Source: Spirochaetales bacterium (lineage in GTDB: Bacteria > Spirochaetota > Spirochaetia > Sphaerochaetales > Sphaerochaetaceae). Taken from it: a stretch of DNA of 64,000 nucleotides. Below the pieces are notes generated by a model. It was not told the DNA's origin. It searched no databases and was given only the letters and a program-made list of their open reading frames with translations. A program made the position numbers and the translations under genes. The stretch spans positions 1 through 64,000 of the forward strand of contig JAHDQJ010000006.1 in the NCBI GenBank assembly GCA_018433865.1. The letters are read 5' to 3'. Shown here one piece after another: positions 18,666 through 30,684 of the stretch (position 1 is its first letter; each line of letters opens with the position of its first letter).

Positions 18666-18709
18666 TACGGTATTAGTCTTCACGTTTGCGTAGACCTGCT
18701 ATTACCGTA
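18666..18709 (+). promoter_or_regulatory. structured spacer between rplJ and rplL
   Basis: An 11-bp stem with one mismatch (TACGGTATTAG, 18666-18676, against CTATTACCGTA, 18699-18709) begins directly after the rplJ stop codon. It encloses a small inner ACG/CGT stem. It has no T tract, so it is more likely a processing, stability or translation-ratio element than a terminator. Confidence 0.45.
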
Positions 18710-18732
18710 AGAAAACACAAGGAGAAGATAAT

Positions 18733-19104
18733 ATGGCTACTAGAGAAGAAATCCTGGAAGCAATCGCGAACATGACCGTGATGGAGGTCTCTGAGCTCAT
18801 CAAGGCCATGGAAACCAAGTTCGGTGTCACCGCCGCAGCACCTGTCGCCGTTGCCGGCGCAGCTGTCGCCGCAGCCGAGGAAGTCGAGGAGCAGACTGAG
18901 TTCGATGTCATCCTGAAGGGTGTCGCCGAAGGCAAGACCATCCCCGTCATCAAGGAAGTCCGTGCAATCACCGGCCTCGGCCTGAAGGAAGCGAAGGACC
19001 TCGTCACCGCTGGCGGAGCAATCAAGGAAGCCGTCTCCAAGGATGAGGCAAAGAGTCTCAAGGAGAAACTTGAAGCTGCAGGCGCGACTATTGAAGTTAA
19101 ATAA
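18733..19104 (+). CDS. rplL: 50S ribosomal protein L7/L12
   Basis: A 123-residue stalk protein present in several copies per ribosome that recruits translation GTPases. It has an N-terminal dimerisation part, an Ala-rich hinge (about 36-52), and a C-terminal domain with EFDVILKGV and [11 protein letters not shown]. It is preceded by a hairpin after rplJ and by AAGGAGAAG. Confidence 0.98.
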   Translation: MATREEILEAIANMTVMEVSELIKAMETKFGVTAAAPVAVAGAAVAAAEEVEEQTEFDVILKGVAEGKTIPVIKEVRAITGLGLKEAKDLVTAGGAIKEAVSKDEAKSLKEKLEAAGATIEVK

Positions 19105-19148
19105 CTCGATTTTTTTCATGTTTGAACAGGCGTCAGCCTGAGGGGCCA

Positions 19149-19171
19149 GCCACCGGATCGAATCCGGTGGC
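19149..19171 (+). promoter_or_regulatory. strong hairpin between rplL and rpoB
   Basis: A perfect 10-bp stem GCCACCGGAT/ATCCGGTGGC with a CGA loop, in the 150-nt rplL-rpoB spacer. No T tract follows, so it could be a pause, an attenuator or a nuclease-processing site of the kind known in this spacer in E. coli. Confidence 0.5.
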
Positions 19172-19254
19172 CGGTCGTGTCTACTACATTCCGATGTGTG
19201 GGTCCTCGGACTCCTGTCCGATTCTTCCGCAACACAGACCTCCGGAGGGTAAGA

Positions 19255-22200
19255 ATGGTTGCCAAAGGCAATTCAATTACGAGAAAATTCGTTGGAACCC
19301 ATACCCAAGAAGTATGCGAGTTACCGAATCTTGTCGGTATACAGCTCGACTCCTATGAGCGGTTCCTGCAGATCGATCGACAGAAAAAGGGGTTGGAGCC
19401 CGATCCGAACTTCGGTTTGGAGCAGGTCTTCCAATCGACATTTCCGATCGAAAGCCAGAACGGCGAGATGTGCCTTCATTATCATGGGTACACGATCGAT
19501 TACGACAACATAAAATTCTCCGAGATCGAGTGCAAGCGCAAGGGCAGGACCTTCTCCGTACCCATCAAGGCAACCATCAGCCTTGAGTTGACGGCAACTG
19601 GCGAGTTGCGTCAGCGCGAGATTTTCTTCGGGGACATTCCCCTGATGACCGACCGCGGAACCTTCATCATCAATGGAGCGGAGCGGGTCGTCGTAAGCCA
19701 GATCCACCGGTCGCCCGGCGTAATTTTCTCCAACGAGAAGGGAGTCTTCTCGTCGCGGATCATCCCGTATCGGGGCTCATGGCTGGAATTTGAGATCGAT
19801 GACAAGAAGAAGGACCTGATCTTCGCGAAGATAGACCGCAAGAAGCGCATCCTGGGAACATTGTTCCTTCGTGCGATCGGTCTCGACACCCGCGAGAAGA
19901 TCGTGGCCCATTTCTATAAGCCGAAGATCGTGGAGTTGGCGAAGGACGTCCAGGCGAACAATGAGCTCGTCGGAGCCGTCGCTTACACCGACATCTATTC
20001 CACGAAGGGCGGCAAGTCCGCCAAGAAGCTCCTCCGCGCCGGAGACGAGCTTTCCCCGACCTATATCGAGGCGCTGGTGAAGGATGGACTTACCTCCATC
20101 CGGATCATCGATGAGGACCATCCGGAATCCTTGCACTCGCGCATGATCATCAATTGTCTTGAGGTCGAGGATGCGAAGTATACCCAGGAAGGGTATGACG
20201 AACCGATGAAGGAAGATGTCCTTTCCCCGATCTATGCGGTCCTGCAGCCTGGCGAGATGATTGCCATCGAACGGGCGGAGAAGGATCTTCCCGACATGTT
20301 CTTTTCCAGTCGTCGCTATGATCTGGGCAGTGTCGGCCGGTACAAGTTCAACAAGAAGTTCGGGACCGATGAGGAAGTCGATGATGAGGATGCGAGCACC
20401 GAGCTTACCGTGCTCACTCCCCAGGACATCGTCAATACCATGGGCTTCCTGATCAAGGTCTATATCGGCGAGGAGAACGTGGATGACATCGACCACCTTG
20501 GAAACCGCCGTGTACGGTCGGTAGGTGAGTTGTTGCAGAACCAGCTCAGCGCTGCTTTCGCACGCATGGAACGGATTGCACGTGAGCGGATGAATCTCGA
20601 GAGCAACCAGGTGAAGCCACAGGATCTCGTCTCGATCAAGCCTGTGGTCGCTGCGATCAAGGAATTCTTCGGATCCAGCCAGCTCAGTCAGTTCATGGAC
20701 CAGGTAAACCCGCTTGCCGAGCTTACCCACAAGCGGCGGCTCAACGCGTTGGGACCGGGCGGACTGTCCCGGGACCGAGCTTCGTTCGAGGTCCGCGATG
20801 TCCACTATACACACTACGGGCGCATGTGTCCGATCGAGACTCCCGAAGGTCCGAACATCGGACTGATCGTCTCGCTCGCAAACTATACCCGTGTGAACAA
20901 ACACGGATTCCTTGAGAGTCCTTACCGCAAGGTAGTGGACGGAAAGGTCTCGACCAGCTACCGATACCTCGATGCGAACGATGAGGAGAAATTCTTCATC
21001 GCACAGGCGAACTCGAAGATCGATGCCGACGGCAACTTCCTCGAGACCGACATCCCGGTACGCCGAAGCGGCGACTATACGACAAGGACCGCCAACGAAG
21101 TGAAGTACATGGATGTCTCGCCGATGCAGGTCATCAGCGTGGCAGCCTCCTTGATTCCCTTCCTTGAGCACGACGACGCGAACCGTGCCCTGATGGGCTC
21201 GAACATGCAGCGACAGGCGGTTCCCCTGCTGTTCCCCGAAGCACCGCTGGTGGGAACCGGCATGGAGGGGAAGACGGCCTACGACTCGGGAGTGCTGATC
21301 AAGGCGAAGCGTTCCGGTACCGTAAGCTATGTCTCCTCCGTACGTATCGACATCAAGGTCGAGGATCCGCAGATCGAAGGCGAGGTCGACTCCTATGTCG
21401 TCCAGAAATTCGAGCGGACCAACCAGGATACCTGTTTCAACCAAAAACCCATCGTCTCGATTGGCCAGAAGATCGAAGCGGGCCAGGTGATCGCCGACGG
21501 TCCGGCTACGCAGAACGGTGAGCTTGCTCTGGGGCGGAACATCCTCGTGGGCTTCGTTCCTTGGAACGGCTACAATTATGAGGACGCGGTCCTGATCTCT
21601 GAACGGGTGGTCAAGGAAGATATCTATACCTCCATCCATATCAAGGAGTTCACCACCGACATCCGCGAGACGAAGCTGGGACCTGAGAAGCTGACCCGGG
21701 ACATCCCCAACACCAGCGAGAAGAACCTTGAGCAGTTGGATGAGGACGGAATCGTCCGTATCGGCTCGGTCGTACGGCCCGGTCATATCCTGGTCGGAAA
21801 GGTGACCCCGAAATCGGAGTCCGACACGACTCCCGAGTTCAAGTTGCTCAATTCGATCTTCGGTGAGAAGGCAAAGGAAGTCCGTGATACTTCCCTGAAG
21901 GTTCCCCACGGAACCGAGGGTACGGTGATCGACATCCAGCGACTGAAGAGAAGCGAGGGTGATGAATTGCCCCCGGGTGTGGACGAGATGGTGAAGGTCT
22001 TGATCGCCACCAAGCGCAAGTTGCGCCAAGGTGACAAGATGGCTGGTCGTCACGGAAACAAGGGTGTCGTGGCCCGTGTCCTCCCCGAGGAGGATATGCC
22101 CTACATGGCCGATGGCACGCCGTTGGATGTCTGTTTGAACCCGCTCGGCGTTCCTTCGCGAATGAACATCGGACAGCTGATGGAGACCCAGCTCGGTTGG

Positions 22201-22776
22201 GCCGCCCACAATCTTGACGAATGGTATTCCTCTCCCGTGTTCCAGTCCGCATCCGTGGGGGACATCGAGGCGAAGATGAAGCAGGCGAACCTCCCGCTCA
22301 CTTCGAAGACGACGCTCTTTGACGGAAGGACCGGTGTTCCGTTCGTGAATCCGGTGTTCTGCGGATACATCTACTATCTGAAGCTGCACCACCTTGTCGA
22401 TGACAAGATGCACGCCAGGTCGACCGGACCTTACTCGCTGGTTACCCAGCAGCCCTTGGGTGGAAAGGCCCAGTTCGGTGGGCAGAGGTTGGGCGAGATG
22501 GAAGTGTGGGCATTGGAGGCATACGGTGCGGCAAACACACTGCAGGAGTTGCTTACCATCAAGTCCGATGACATGAACGGTAGGGTGAAGATCTATGAGA
22601 GCATCGTGAAGGGTGAGCCGGCGACGAATGCAGGCATGCCGGAAGCGTTCAACGTGCTCGTCCAAGAGGTTCGCGGCTTGGCGCTCGATATGTCCGTCTA
22701 CGACTCCAAGGGACGGCAGGTACCGCTTACGGAGCGGGACGAAGAGCTGATCAACAAGCGGAACTCGATCAATTAA
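19255..22776 (+). CDS. rpoB: RNA polymerase beta subunit
   Basis: A 1173-residue catalytic subunit. The ATG at 19255 follows GGAGGGTAAGA; the open frame extends 26 codons further but lacks homology. The rifampicin cluster reads [20 protein letters not shown] followed by [10 protein letters not shown]. Asn497 (codon 20743-20745) occupies the place of Ser531 in E. coli, a change linked to natural rifampicin resistance in spirochaetes. The C-terminal region with [19 protein letters not shown] is intact. It is followed by rpoC after 14 nt. Confidence 0.98.
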   Translation: MVAKGNSITRKFVGTHTQEVCELPNLVGIQLDSYERFLQIDRQKKGLEPDPNFGLEQVFQSTFPIESQNGEMCLHYHGYTIDYDNIKFSEIECKRKGRTFSVPIKATISLELTATGELRQREIFFGDIPLMTDRGTFIINGAERVVVSQIHRSPGVIFSNEKGVFSSRIIPYRGSWLEFEIDDKKKDLIFAKIDRKKRILGTLFLRAIGLDTREKIVAHFYKPKIVELAKDVQANNELVGAVAYTDIYSTKGGKSAKKLLRAGDELSPTYIEALVKDGLTSIRIIDEDHPESLHSRMIINCLEVEDAKYTQEGYDEPMKEDVLSPIYAVLQPGEMIAIERAEKDLPDMFFSSRRYDLGSVGRYKFNKKFGTDEEVDDEDASTELTVLTPQDIVNTMGFLIKVYIGEENVDDIDHLGNRRVRSVGELLQNQLSAAFARMERIARERMNLESNQVKPQDLVSIKPVVAAIKEFFGSSQLSQFMDQVNPLAELTHKRRLNALGPGGLSRDRASFEVRDVHYTHYGRMCPIETPEGPNIGLIVSLANYTRVNKHGFLESPYRKVVDGKVSTSYRYLDANDEEKFFIAQANSKIDADGNFLETDIPVRRSGDYTTRTANEVKYMDVSPMQVISVAASLIPFLEHDDANRALMGSNMQRQAVPLLFPEAPLVGTGMEGKTAYDSGVLIKAKRSGTVSYVSSVRIDIKVEDPQIEGEVDSYVVQKFERTNQDTCFNQKPIVSIGQKIEAGQVIADGPATQNGELALGRNILVGFVPWNGYNYEDAVLISERVVKEDIYTSIHIKEFTTDIRETKLGPEKLTRDIPNTSEKNLEQLDEDGIVRIGSVVRPGHILVGKVTPKSESDTTPEFKLLNSIFGEKAKEVRDTSLKVPHGTEGTVIDIQRLKRSEGDELPPGVDEMVKVLIATKRKLRQGDKMAGRHGNKGVVARVLPEEDMPYMADGTPLDVCLNPLGVPSRMNIGQLMETQLGWAAHNLDEWYSSPVFQSASVGDIEAKMKQANLPLTSKTTLFDGRTGVPFVNPVFCGYIYYLKLHHLVDDKMHARSTGPYSLVTQQPLGGKAQFGGQRLGEMEVWALEAYGAANTLQELLTIKSDDMNGRVKIYESIVKGEPATNAGMPEAFNVLVQEVRGLALDMSVYDSKGRQVPLTERDEELINKRNSIN

Positions 22777-22790
22777 GCAGGAGAATTCGG

Positions 22791-25700
22791 ATGAAGGAAA
22801 TTCAGGATTTCGACAGCATCATGATAAAGCTGGCCAGCCCGGAACAGATTCGGGCATGGTCCTACGGTGAGGTCAAGAAGCCGGAGACGATCAATTACCG
22901 GACCCTCCGTCCGGAACGCGACGGACTCTTCTGCGAGAAGATTTTCGGAACGACCAAGGAATGGGAGTGCTACTGCGGCAAGTTCAAGTCCATCCGCTAC
23001 AAGGGTGTCATTTGTGACCGCTGCGGTGTTGAAGTCACGCACTTCAAGGTCAGGCGTGAGCGGATGGGTCATATCGACCTTGCCTCTCCCGTCAGCCATA
23101 TCTGGTACTACCGTTCGGTTCCCTCCAGGATGAGCCTGCTGCTCGATATCCCGAGGGCGGCCTTGCAGTCGGTCCTTTACTACGAAAAATATGTGGTCAT
23201 CAATGCCGGCGAGACCGAGTTGCGGTACAAGCAGCTGTTGACCGAAGATGAGTATTATCAGGCTCGCGAACAGTTCGGCGAGGCGTTCCAGGCCATGATG
23301 GGTGCCGAGGCGGTCAAGCTCCTCCTCGAGAACCTCGACCTTGAATCCCTCTCTGCCGAGTTGCGCGAACTGATGGTCGCGAAGGGCGAGAAAGCCGACA
23401 AGCGATTGCTCAAGCGGATCGAGGTCGTGGAGAATTTCCGTGACAGCGGAAACCGGCCCGAATGGATGATCCTCACGGTCATTCCCGTGATTCCCCCGGA
23501 ACTTCGTCCGATGGTACAGCTCGATGGCGGACGTTTTGCCACCAGCGATCTCAATGATCTGTATCGCCGTGTCATCAACCGGAACAACCGTCTCACCAGG
23601 CTCATGAGCTTGCACGCGCCCGATATCATCATCCGCAATGAGAAGCGGATGTTGCAAGAGGCCGTGGATGCCCTCTTCGACAATTCGAAGAAGAAGCGGG
23701 TGGTGAAGGGTGCCTCGAACAGGCCCCTGAAATCCCTCTCCGACATGCTGAAGGGAAAGCAGGGCCGGTTCCGCCAGAACCTGCTCGGAAAGCGGGTCGA
23801 CTACAGTGGACGTTCCGTCATTGTCGTCGGGCCGGAGCTTCGGCTGCACCAGTGCGGACTCCCTTCGAAGATGGCTTTGGAGCTCTACAAGCCGTTCATC
23901 ATGAAGAAGCTGGTCCAGAAGGGCGTGGTCTACAATATCAAGAAGGCGAAGACCTTGGTCGAGCAGGAGACTCCGGAGGTCTGGGCAATCCTCGACGATG
24001 TCGTCAAGGAACACCCGGTCCTCCTCAACAGAGCTCCTACGCTGCACCGTCTTGGCATCCAGGCTTTCGAGCCGGTGCTGGTGGATGGCAAGGCCATCAA
24101 GCTCCACCCCCTCGTGTGTCATGCATACAACGCCGACTTCGACGGAGACCAGATGGCGGTCCACGTACCGCTTACCCAGGCGGCACAGATCGAATGCTGG
24201 ACGCTGATGCTTTCGGCGAACAACCTGCTGGACCCTGCAAACGGAAAGCCTATCGTCTTCCCCTCGCAGGACATGGTCCTCGGTATCAACTATCTCACCC
24301 GTGAGATGAAAGGTGCGAAGGGAACCGGAAAGTATTTCGACAACATCTCCGAGCTGATTCTCGCTATCGATGCGGGTTCCCTCTCATACAATGCCCTCAT
24401 CAAGTACAAGCTCAGCAACGGGACCATACTTGAGACGACTCCCGGACGAATTCTCTTCAACGCGGAGATGCCGCCTGAGATTCCTTTCCAGAACGTCTGT
24501 TTCGGTGACAAGGAGCTCAAGCGTCTTGTCGGTGAGGTGATCCAGAACCAGAAGACCTCGGTTGCCGTGAAGATGCTCGATTCGATCAAGGACGTGGGTT
24601 TCAAATATGCGACGCTCTTCGGGGCGACGATCGGACTCTCGGACATGATCGTTCCCGAGGCGAAGGTACGGATGGTTGCCGCCGCCGACCAGAGCCAGTC
24701 GGAGATCAGGGAACAGTACCGGCAAGGCCATATCACACAGGACGAGCGCTACAACAGGGTCATCGAGATCTGGAGCAAGACCACCGAGGATATTTCGGCG
24801 TCCCTCATGGAAGAGTTGCGAACCAGTCAGAACGGATTCAACCCGCTCTACCTGATGGCAGACTCCGGGGCGAGAGGTTCCAAGACCCAGATCCGTCAGC
24901 TCGGTGGAATGCGCGGCCTCATGGCCAAGCCCTCGGGTGACATCATCGAGTTCCCCATCCGCTCCAACTTCAAGGAGGGATTGTCGATCATCGAGTTCTT
25001 CATCTCAACCAACGGCGCCCGCAAGGGTCTTGCCGATACTGCGTTGAAGACCGCCGAAGCCGGATACCTGACCCGCCGTCTCGTCGACATCGCACAGGAT
25101 GTGGTGATCAATGAGGATGACTGCGGAACGATCAACGGTATCGAACGCATGGCGATGAAGGATGGCGACGAGATCGTCGAGCCGTTGACCGAGCGTATCG
25201 TGGGCCGCTATACCTTGGAGAAGGTGAAGCATCCCATTACCGGAGAGCAGATCCTGGACGTGAACTGTGAGATCACCGCGGCGAAAGCCAAGGAGATCGA
25301 AGACTCAGGAATCGAATCGGTCCTGATCCGTACGGTGCTTACGTGCGAAGCCCATCACGGGGTTTGCCGCAAGTGTTACGGACGGAACCTCGCGACCAAT
25401 AGGCCGGTGGATATCGGCGAGGCCGTCGGAATCATCGCTGCCCAGTCCATCGGACAACCTGGTACCCAGCTGACGATGAGAACCTTCCACATCGGAGGAA
25501 CCGCCACCAGCGGTGCCGAGGAGAACCGGATCGCGTTCACCCACCCGATCGTGGTGAACAGCATCACCGGAACGCTGACAGAGACCGCGGAAGGTGCACG
25601 GTTGTTCACCAGGAAAGGTTTCCTGTTCTTCTCTCGGGTCTTGGGAGAGGTTCCCGTGAAGAGTGGCGTCAAGGTGCTGGTCAATGATGGCGACCGGGTG

Positions 25701-27062
25701 TTCGTAGGTGCTCCGCTCTATGAGGACGCGAAGAAGAAAGTCGTGATCTCTGACAAGATCGGAATCGTACGGCACTTCTCCGACAGGATCCTCATCGTAG
25801 CCCAGGAACAGAGGATCGACATCCGAAACGGATCCGAACTGAAAGTCTCGCCGGGAGATTACGTGGCGGAGAATTCCACCGTCGTCCTGTTCGACCCCTT
25901 CAGCGAGCCGATCATCGCCGAGTTCGACGGAACGGTTGAATTCATCGATATCAAGCTCGGGACCACGCTCAAGGAAGAGATCAACGTGGAGACCGGGAGC
26001 ATCGAGAAGAAGATCACCGACCATATCAGCGAGACGCTGCAACCGCGCCTGACCATCGTTGGTGAGGACAAGGAGGTGCTTGCCACCTACTTCCTCCCCG
26101 CAGCCTCCTATCTCAACGTGGAGAACGGTGCGAAGGTCCGCAAGGGGCGCATCCTCGCCAAGCTGCTCAAGGAGAGCGTGAAGACGAAGGACATCACCGG
26201 AGGTCTTCCTCGGGTCGGTGAGCTGTTCGAGGCACGAAGGCCGAAGAATCCTGCCATTCTTGCGCAGGTAGCCGGAATCGTCAGGTTCGGTTCGGTAGTG
26301 AAGAGCAAGCGTGTCGTGGTCATCGAAGATGATTTCGGCAGGGAGTTCAAGCACTTGGTACCGATGGGCAAGCACATGCTCGTGCGGGACGGAGACCATG
26401 TCGAGGCAGCCGAGAAGTTGAGTGAGGGTCCGATCGATCCGCATGACATCCTTGAGATCCTCGGGGAGAATGCCTTGCAGTCATTCCTTCTCGATGAGGT
26501 CCAGGAGGTCTATCGGCTCCAGGGAGTGGATATCAACGACAAGCACCTCGGTGTCGTGGTCCGGCAGATGTTGCGGAAAGTCGAGGTGATCAATGTCGGC
26601 GATACCGGCTTCATCCATGGACAGCAGGTCGACAAGTACCGTTTCCATGAGGAGAATGCCCGGGTCCTCGCCGAAGGCGGACAGCCGGCCGATGCACGGC
26701 CCATGCTCCTGGGAATCACCAGGGCTTCGTTGAGCATCGACTCGTTCATCTCCGCGGCCTCCTTCCAAGAGACCACCAAGGTCTTGACAAACGCAGCAAT
26801 TGCTGGTAGTAGAGACGTGTTGCGCGGTCTCAAGGAGAACGTCATCATCGGACATCTCATTCCTGCCGGTACCGGTATGAAACGTTACCGGAACATAAAG
26901 GTGAAGGAAGACAATCCGATCGACCTCGGGGAGAAAGTGCAATCTTTGATGGGCTCGCGCCGTCTCGGAATGTTCGATGAAGACGAGGATTTCGATACGG
27001 ACGATCTAGGGGAAATGATATCCGAAGGTGAAACCTCCGACGATGAAGGCGATGAGGATTGA
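22791..27062 (+). CDS. rpoC: RNA polymerase beta' subunit
   Basis: A 1423-residue catalytic subunit. The N-terminal zinc-binding cysteines are C60, C62, C75 and C78. The active-site motif NADFDGDQM starts at residue 447, with magnesium-binding Asp449, Asp451 and Asp453. A second cysteine cluster ([13 protein letters not shown]) lies in the C-terminal half. The last 30 residues are strongly acidic ([12 protein letters not shown] and similar). GCAGGAG precedes the ATG. It ends the rpl-rpo group and leads into rpsL. Confidence 0.98.
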   Translation: MKEIQDFDSIMIKLASPEQIRAWSYGEVKKPETINYRTLRPERDGLFCEKIFGTTKEWECYCGKFKSIRYKGVICDRCGVEVTHFKVRRERMGHIDLASPVSHIWYYRSVPSRMSLLLDIPRAALQSVLYYEKYVVINAGETELRYKQLLTEDEYYQAREQFGEAFQAMMGAEAVKLLLENLDLESLSAELRELMVAKGEKADKRLLKRIEVVENFRDSGNRPEWMILTVIPVIPPELRPMVQLDGGRFATSDLNDLYRRVINRNNRLTRLMSLHAPDIIIRNEKRMLQEAVDALFDNSKKKRVVKGASNRPLKSLSDMLKGKQGRFRQNLLGKRVDYSGRSVIVVGPELRLHQCGLPSKMALELYKPFIMKKLVQKGVVYNIKKAKTLVEQETPEVWAILDDVVKEHPVLLNRAPTLHRLGIQAFEPVLVDGKAIKLHPLVCHAYNADFDGDQMAVHVPLTQAAQIECWTLMLSANNLLDPANGKPIVFPSQDMVLGINYLTREMKGAKGTGKYFDNISELILAIDAGSLSYNALIKYKLSNGTILETTPGRILFNAEMPPEIPFQNVCFGDKELKRLVGEVIQNQKTSVAVKMLDSIKDVGFKYATLFGATIGLSDMIVPEAKVRMVAAADQSQSEIREQYRQGHITQDERYNRVIEIWSKTTEDISASLMEELRTSQNGFNPLYLMADSGARGSKTQIRQLGGMRGLMAKPSGDIIEFPIRSNFKEGLSIIEFFISTNGARKGLADTALKTAEAGYLTRRLVDIAQDVVINEDDCGTINGIERMAMKDGDEIVEPLTERIVGRYTLEKVKHPITGEQILDVNCEITAAKAKEIEDSGIESVLIRTVLTCEAHHGVCRKCYGRNLATNRPVDIGEAVGIIAAQSIGQPGTQLTMRTFHIGGTATSGAEENRIAFTHPIVVNSITGTLTETAEGARLFTRKGFLFFSRVLGEVPVKSGVKVLVNDGDRVFVGAPLYEDAKKKVVISDKIGIVRHFSDRILIVAQEQRIDIRNGSELKVSPGDYVAENSTVVLFDPFSEPIIAEFDGTVEFIDIKLGTTLKEEINVETGSIEKKITDHISETLQPRLTIVGEDKEVLATYFLPAASYLNVENGAKVRKGRILAKLLKESVKTKDITGGLPRVGELFEARRPKNPAILAQVAGIVRFGSVVKSKRVVVIEDDFGREFKHLVPMGKHMLVRDGDHVEAAEKLSEGPIDPHDILEILGENALQSFLLDEVQEVYRLQGVDINDKHLGVVVRQMLRKVEVINVGDTGFIHGQQVDKYRFHEENARVLAEGGQPADARPMLLGITRASLSIDSFISAASFQETTKVLTNAAIAGSRDVLRGLKENVIIGHLIPAGTGMKRYRNIKVKEDNPIDLGEKVQSLMGSRRLGMFDEDEDFDTDDLGEMISEGETSDDEGDED

Positions 27063-27132
27063 AAGATCCTGTTCGCGTCGTCCGAATGGAAAGCGGGTTT
27101 TACATGCTGACTTTGGAGATTAGCATACAGAA

Positions 27133-27153
27133 GGGACGGTAGCTTGCCGTCCC
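27133..27153 (+). promoter_or_regulatory. hairpin in the rpsL leader
   Basis: GGGACGG-TAGCTTG-CCGTCCC, a perfect 7-bp stem with a 7-nt loop, in the 154-nt spacer between rpoC and rpsL. No T tract follows. It may be a pause, processing or autoregulatory site for the S12/S7 genes. Confidence 0.45.
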
Positions 27154-27216
27154 GCCCGGCGGCGGACCACAGTGTGGGACGCAGCCGTCAAGAAGAGAAA
27201 GGGAGTGTATCGAAAG

Positions 27217-27591
27217 ATGCCTACGATTAACCAATTGATACGTAAGGGACGTACGACGAAGGCCAACAAGACCAAGTCTCCTGCACTGCAGGGCTGTCCC
27301 CAGAAGCGTGGCGTATGTACGAGAGTGATGACCGTCACACCGAAGAAACCGAACTCAGCTTTGCGAAAGGTCGCCAGGGTGCGTCTTTCCAATGGAATTG
27401 AAGTCACTGCCTACATTCCGGGAGTCGGCCACAACCTTCAGGAACACTCCGTTGTCCTGATGCGTGGCGGAAGAGTCAAGGACCTCCCCGGTGTCCGTTA
27501 CCACATCGTCCGTGGTGCGAAGGATACCCTCGGGGTCAATGATCGGAAGAGAAGCCGCTCCAAGTACGGCGCGAAGAAGCCAAAGGCTTGA
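27217..27591 (+). CDS. rpsL: 30S ribosomal protein S12
   Basis: A 124-residue decoding-site protein. The ATG at 27217 ([12 protein letters not shown]) is chosen over the longer frame because it matches the family start. The loop [11 protein letters not shown] carries the lysine whose mutation gives streptomycin resistance, so this allele is of the sensitive type. GVRYHIVRG is also typical. It is followed by rpsG after 12 nt. Confidence 0.98.
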   Translation: MPTINQLIRKGRTTKANKTKSPALQGCPQKRGVCTRVMTVTPKKPNSALRKVARVRLSNGIEVTAYIPGVGHNLQEHSVVLMRGGRVKDLPGVRYHIVRGAKDTLGVNDRKRSRSKYGAKKPKA

Positions 27592-27600
27592 TGGAGGTAG

Positions 27601-28074
<474 letters not shown>

Positions 28075-28093
28075 GAAGGACATGCATGATCGG

Positions 28094-28129
28094 CAGGACG
28101 CTGCATGTGCGGCGTCCTGTTGTTTTTTC
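28094..28129 (+). terminator. terminator after rpsG
   Basis: CAGGACGC (28094-28101), a 10-nt loop, GCGTCCTG (28112-28119), then TTGTTTTTT. It separates the rpoBC-rpsLG transcript from tuf. Confidence 0.85.
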
Positions 28130-28156
28130 TATTTGCACGTAAAGTTTTTATTGCTA

Positions 28157-28185
28157 TTGACACAACTGTGCAAACTCTCTATATT
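28157..28185 (+). promoter_or_regulatory. strong promoter of tuf and the S10 cluster
   Basis: TTGACA (28157-28162), exactly 17 bp, TATATT (28180-28185): the best consensus match in the window. The predicted start is near 28192. Confidence 0.8.
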
Positions 28186-28189
28186 TGCA
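28169..28189. promoter_or_regulatory. dyad overlapping the tuf promoter
   Basis: TGCAAA (28169-28174), 9 nt, TTTGCA (28184-28189). The dyad is centred just upstream of the -10 and overlaps it. A third copy of TTTGCA lies upstream of the -35 (28132-28137), within TTTGCAC that mirrors GTGCAAA at 28168-28174. The arrangement fits a regulator-binding site, but the protein is unknown. Confidence 0.35.
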
Positions 28190-28407
28190 AAGGTGTCTGT
28201 ATGAAGGGGTGCTATGTGCCCATACGGACAACGTCAGAGCCAAACCGATCGTCCGGATGATTCCGTATGGATGATAAGGTGGTTCCAGGCTGCAGACTTT
28301 TGAAATCTGTACTATGTCGGTAGGCAACATTTGACCTGTCGACCTCTGGATCCTCCTTCCTTCCGCTTGAATTGTCCATCAGTCAGTTTGTCTCATTGTA
28401 TGACAGG

Positions 28408-28426
28408 TAAAGGCGTCTTGCCTTTA
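28408..28426 (+). promoter_or_regulatory. hairpin in the tuf leader
   Basis: Perfect stem TAAAGGC-GTCTT-GCCTTTA, 52 nt before the tuf start. It is followed 16 nt later by six T residues, so it is not a classical terminator. Confidence 0.4.
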
Positions 28427-28446
28427 TGGAGCATGATACAAATTTT

Positions 28447-28467
28447 TTGTGACTAGGATTGTCACAA
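28447..28467 (+). promoter_or_regulatory. hairpin abutting the tuf ribosome-binding site
   Basis: Perfect 7-bp stem TTGTGAC-TAGGATT-GTCACAA. The last base of the 3' arm is the first base of the AGGAGG ribosome-binding site (28467-28472), so folding could influence initiation or message stability. Confidence 0.5.
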
Positions 28468-28477
28468 GGAGGAACTG

Positions 28478-29668
<1,191 letters not shown>

Positions 29669-29679
29669 ATTTGACCAAT

Positions 29680-29721
29680 GTCTTGCCCGCACGCAGATGA
29701 TGCGGGCAAGACCCGTTTTTT
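29680..29721 (+). terminator. attenuator-like terminator between tuf and rpsJ
   Basis: A perfect 12-bp stem, GTCTTGCCCGCA (29680-29691) against TGCGGGCAAGAC (29701-29712), 9-nt loop, then CCG and six T residues (29716-29721). The T tract directly touches GGAGG (29722-29726), the ribosome-binding site of rpsJ. Termination here would give a tuf-only mRNA; read-through would express the ribosomal proteins. Confidence 0.75.
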
Positions 29722-29730
29722 GGAGGAATG

Positions 29731-30039
29731 ATGGCTAAGGATAGAATTCGGGTACGGCTGAGGGGTTTTGACATTGAGCTTGTTGAGCAGAGCGCTAAGG
29801 CTATCGTGCAGACAGTAGTGAAGGCTGGTGCCAAAGTCTCTGGCCCCGTACCTCTCCCGACTCGTATCAACAAATATACTGTTCTCAGATCGCCCCACGT
29901 GAACAAGAAATCCCGCGAACAGTTTGAGATGCGGACCCACAAGAGGCTGATTGACATTCTGGACCCTACATCGAAAGTCATGGATGCCCTCATGAAACTT
30001 GAGCTTCCTGCTGGCGTGGATGTAGAGATTAAACAGTAA
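29731..30039 (+). CDS. rpsJ: 30S ribosomal protein S10
   Basis: A 102-residue head protein that also serves as NusE in antitermination. The core is [10 protein letters not shown]-like ([20 protein letters not shown]) with [20 protein letters not shown]. Two ATG codons are adjacent; the second (29731) has the better distance from GGAGG. It opens the S10 cluster directly after the tuf attenuator. Confidence 0.97.
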   Translation: MAKDRIRVRLRGFDIELVEQSAKAIVQTVVKAGAKVSGPVPLPTRINKYTVLRSPHVNKKSREQFEMRTHKRLIDILDPTSKVMDALMKLELPAGVDVEIKQ

Positions 30040-30054
30040 GAGTTGAGGTAAGAG

Positions 30055-30675
30055 ATGTTAGGGCTTATCGGAAAAAAAATAGGAATGACACAGGTGTTTG
30101 ATGCCAATGGCCGACTGACTCCTGTGACAGTGATAAAAATAGAGGACAACGTGGTCGTCGAGAACCGTACCGTTGAGAAGAACGGGTACAATTCATGTGT
30201 GCTCGGCTCCTTCGAGATGAAGAAGAACCAGACGACCAAGCCGTATGCCGGACAGTTCAAGGATGTCACCACACCGAAGAAGACGCTCGTGGAGATGAGG
30301 GATTTCGATAAGGAAACCACCGTCGGCGAGGTTCTCGGAGTGGATGTGTTCAAGGATGTGCTGTTCGTCGATGTGGTCGGAACCTCCAAGGGAAAAGGTT
30401 TCCAGGGCGGTATGAAGCGCCACGGATTCGCCGGCGGTCGTGCAACCCACGGTTCCAAGTTCCACCGCGATATCGGTGGTACCGCAATGTCCTCCACCCC
30501 TGCACGTACGTTCAAGGGTCATAGGATGGCAGGGCGCATGGGTGCGGACCGGGTGACCGTTCAGAATCTTCGTGTTGTTCGTGTCGATGAAGAGATGCAG
30601 GTGCTCTTGGTGAAGGGAGCCATTCCCGGACCCACGCAGAGCGTTGTCATCGTACAGAAAGCGAAGAAGAAGTAG
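30055..30675 (+). CDS. rplC: 50S ribosomal protein L3
   Basis: A 206-residue early assembly protein reaching toward the peptidyl transferase centre. It starts [16 protein letters not shown] and has the long loop [16 protein letters not shown] with THGSKFHR. It ends in the basic run KAKKK. It lies 9 nt before rplD in standard order. Confidence 0.98.
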   Translation: MLGLIGKKIGMTQVFDANGRLTPVTVIKIEDNVVVENRTVEKNGYNSCVLGSFEMKKNQTTKPYAGQFKDVTTPKKTLVEMRDFDKETTVGEVLGVDVFKDVLFVDVVGTSKGKGFQGGMKRHGFAGGRATHGSKFHRDIGGTAMSSTPARTFKGHRMAGRMGADRVTVQNLRVVRVDEEMQVLLVKGAIPGPTQSVVIVQKAKKK

Positions 30676-30684
30676 AGGCGAGAA

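Larger units (their letters stand above)
28075..28477 (+). other. intergenic region between rpsG and tuf
   Basis: About 400 nt without a confident gene. In order: a strong terminator (28094-28129), a consensus promoter (28157-28185) overlapped by TTTGCA half-sites, and then a leader of about 285 nt. The leader has several hairpins and a possible 19-codon upstream frame starting at 28201 (MKGCYVPIRTTSEPNRSSG). fusA, which sits here in E. coli, is absent. Confidence 0.7.

Noticed and set aside
19150-19175. T-arm-like GGATCGAATCCGG in the rplL-rpoB spacer, possible tRNA remnant
   Set aside because: It lies within a perfect hairpin with a three-base loop, and no other tRNA parts are near.
19777-22665. 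A 962-codon open frame antisense to rpoB
   Set aside because: It is a codon-bias shadow: no homology, no ribosome-binding site, and the sense frame is clearly rpoB. Similar long antisense frames over dnaK (55020-56792) were rejected for the same reason.
28270-28345. tRNA-like anticodon arm in the tuf leader (CAGA, loop, TCTG)
   Set aside because: The loop is too large or the stem mismatched, and there is no acceptor stem or T arm.
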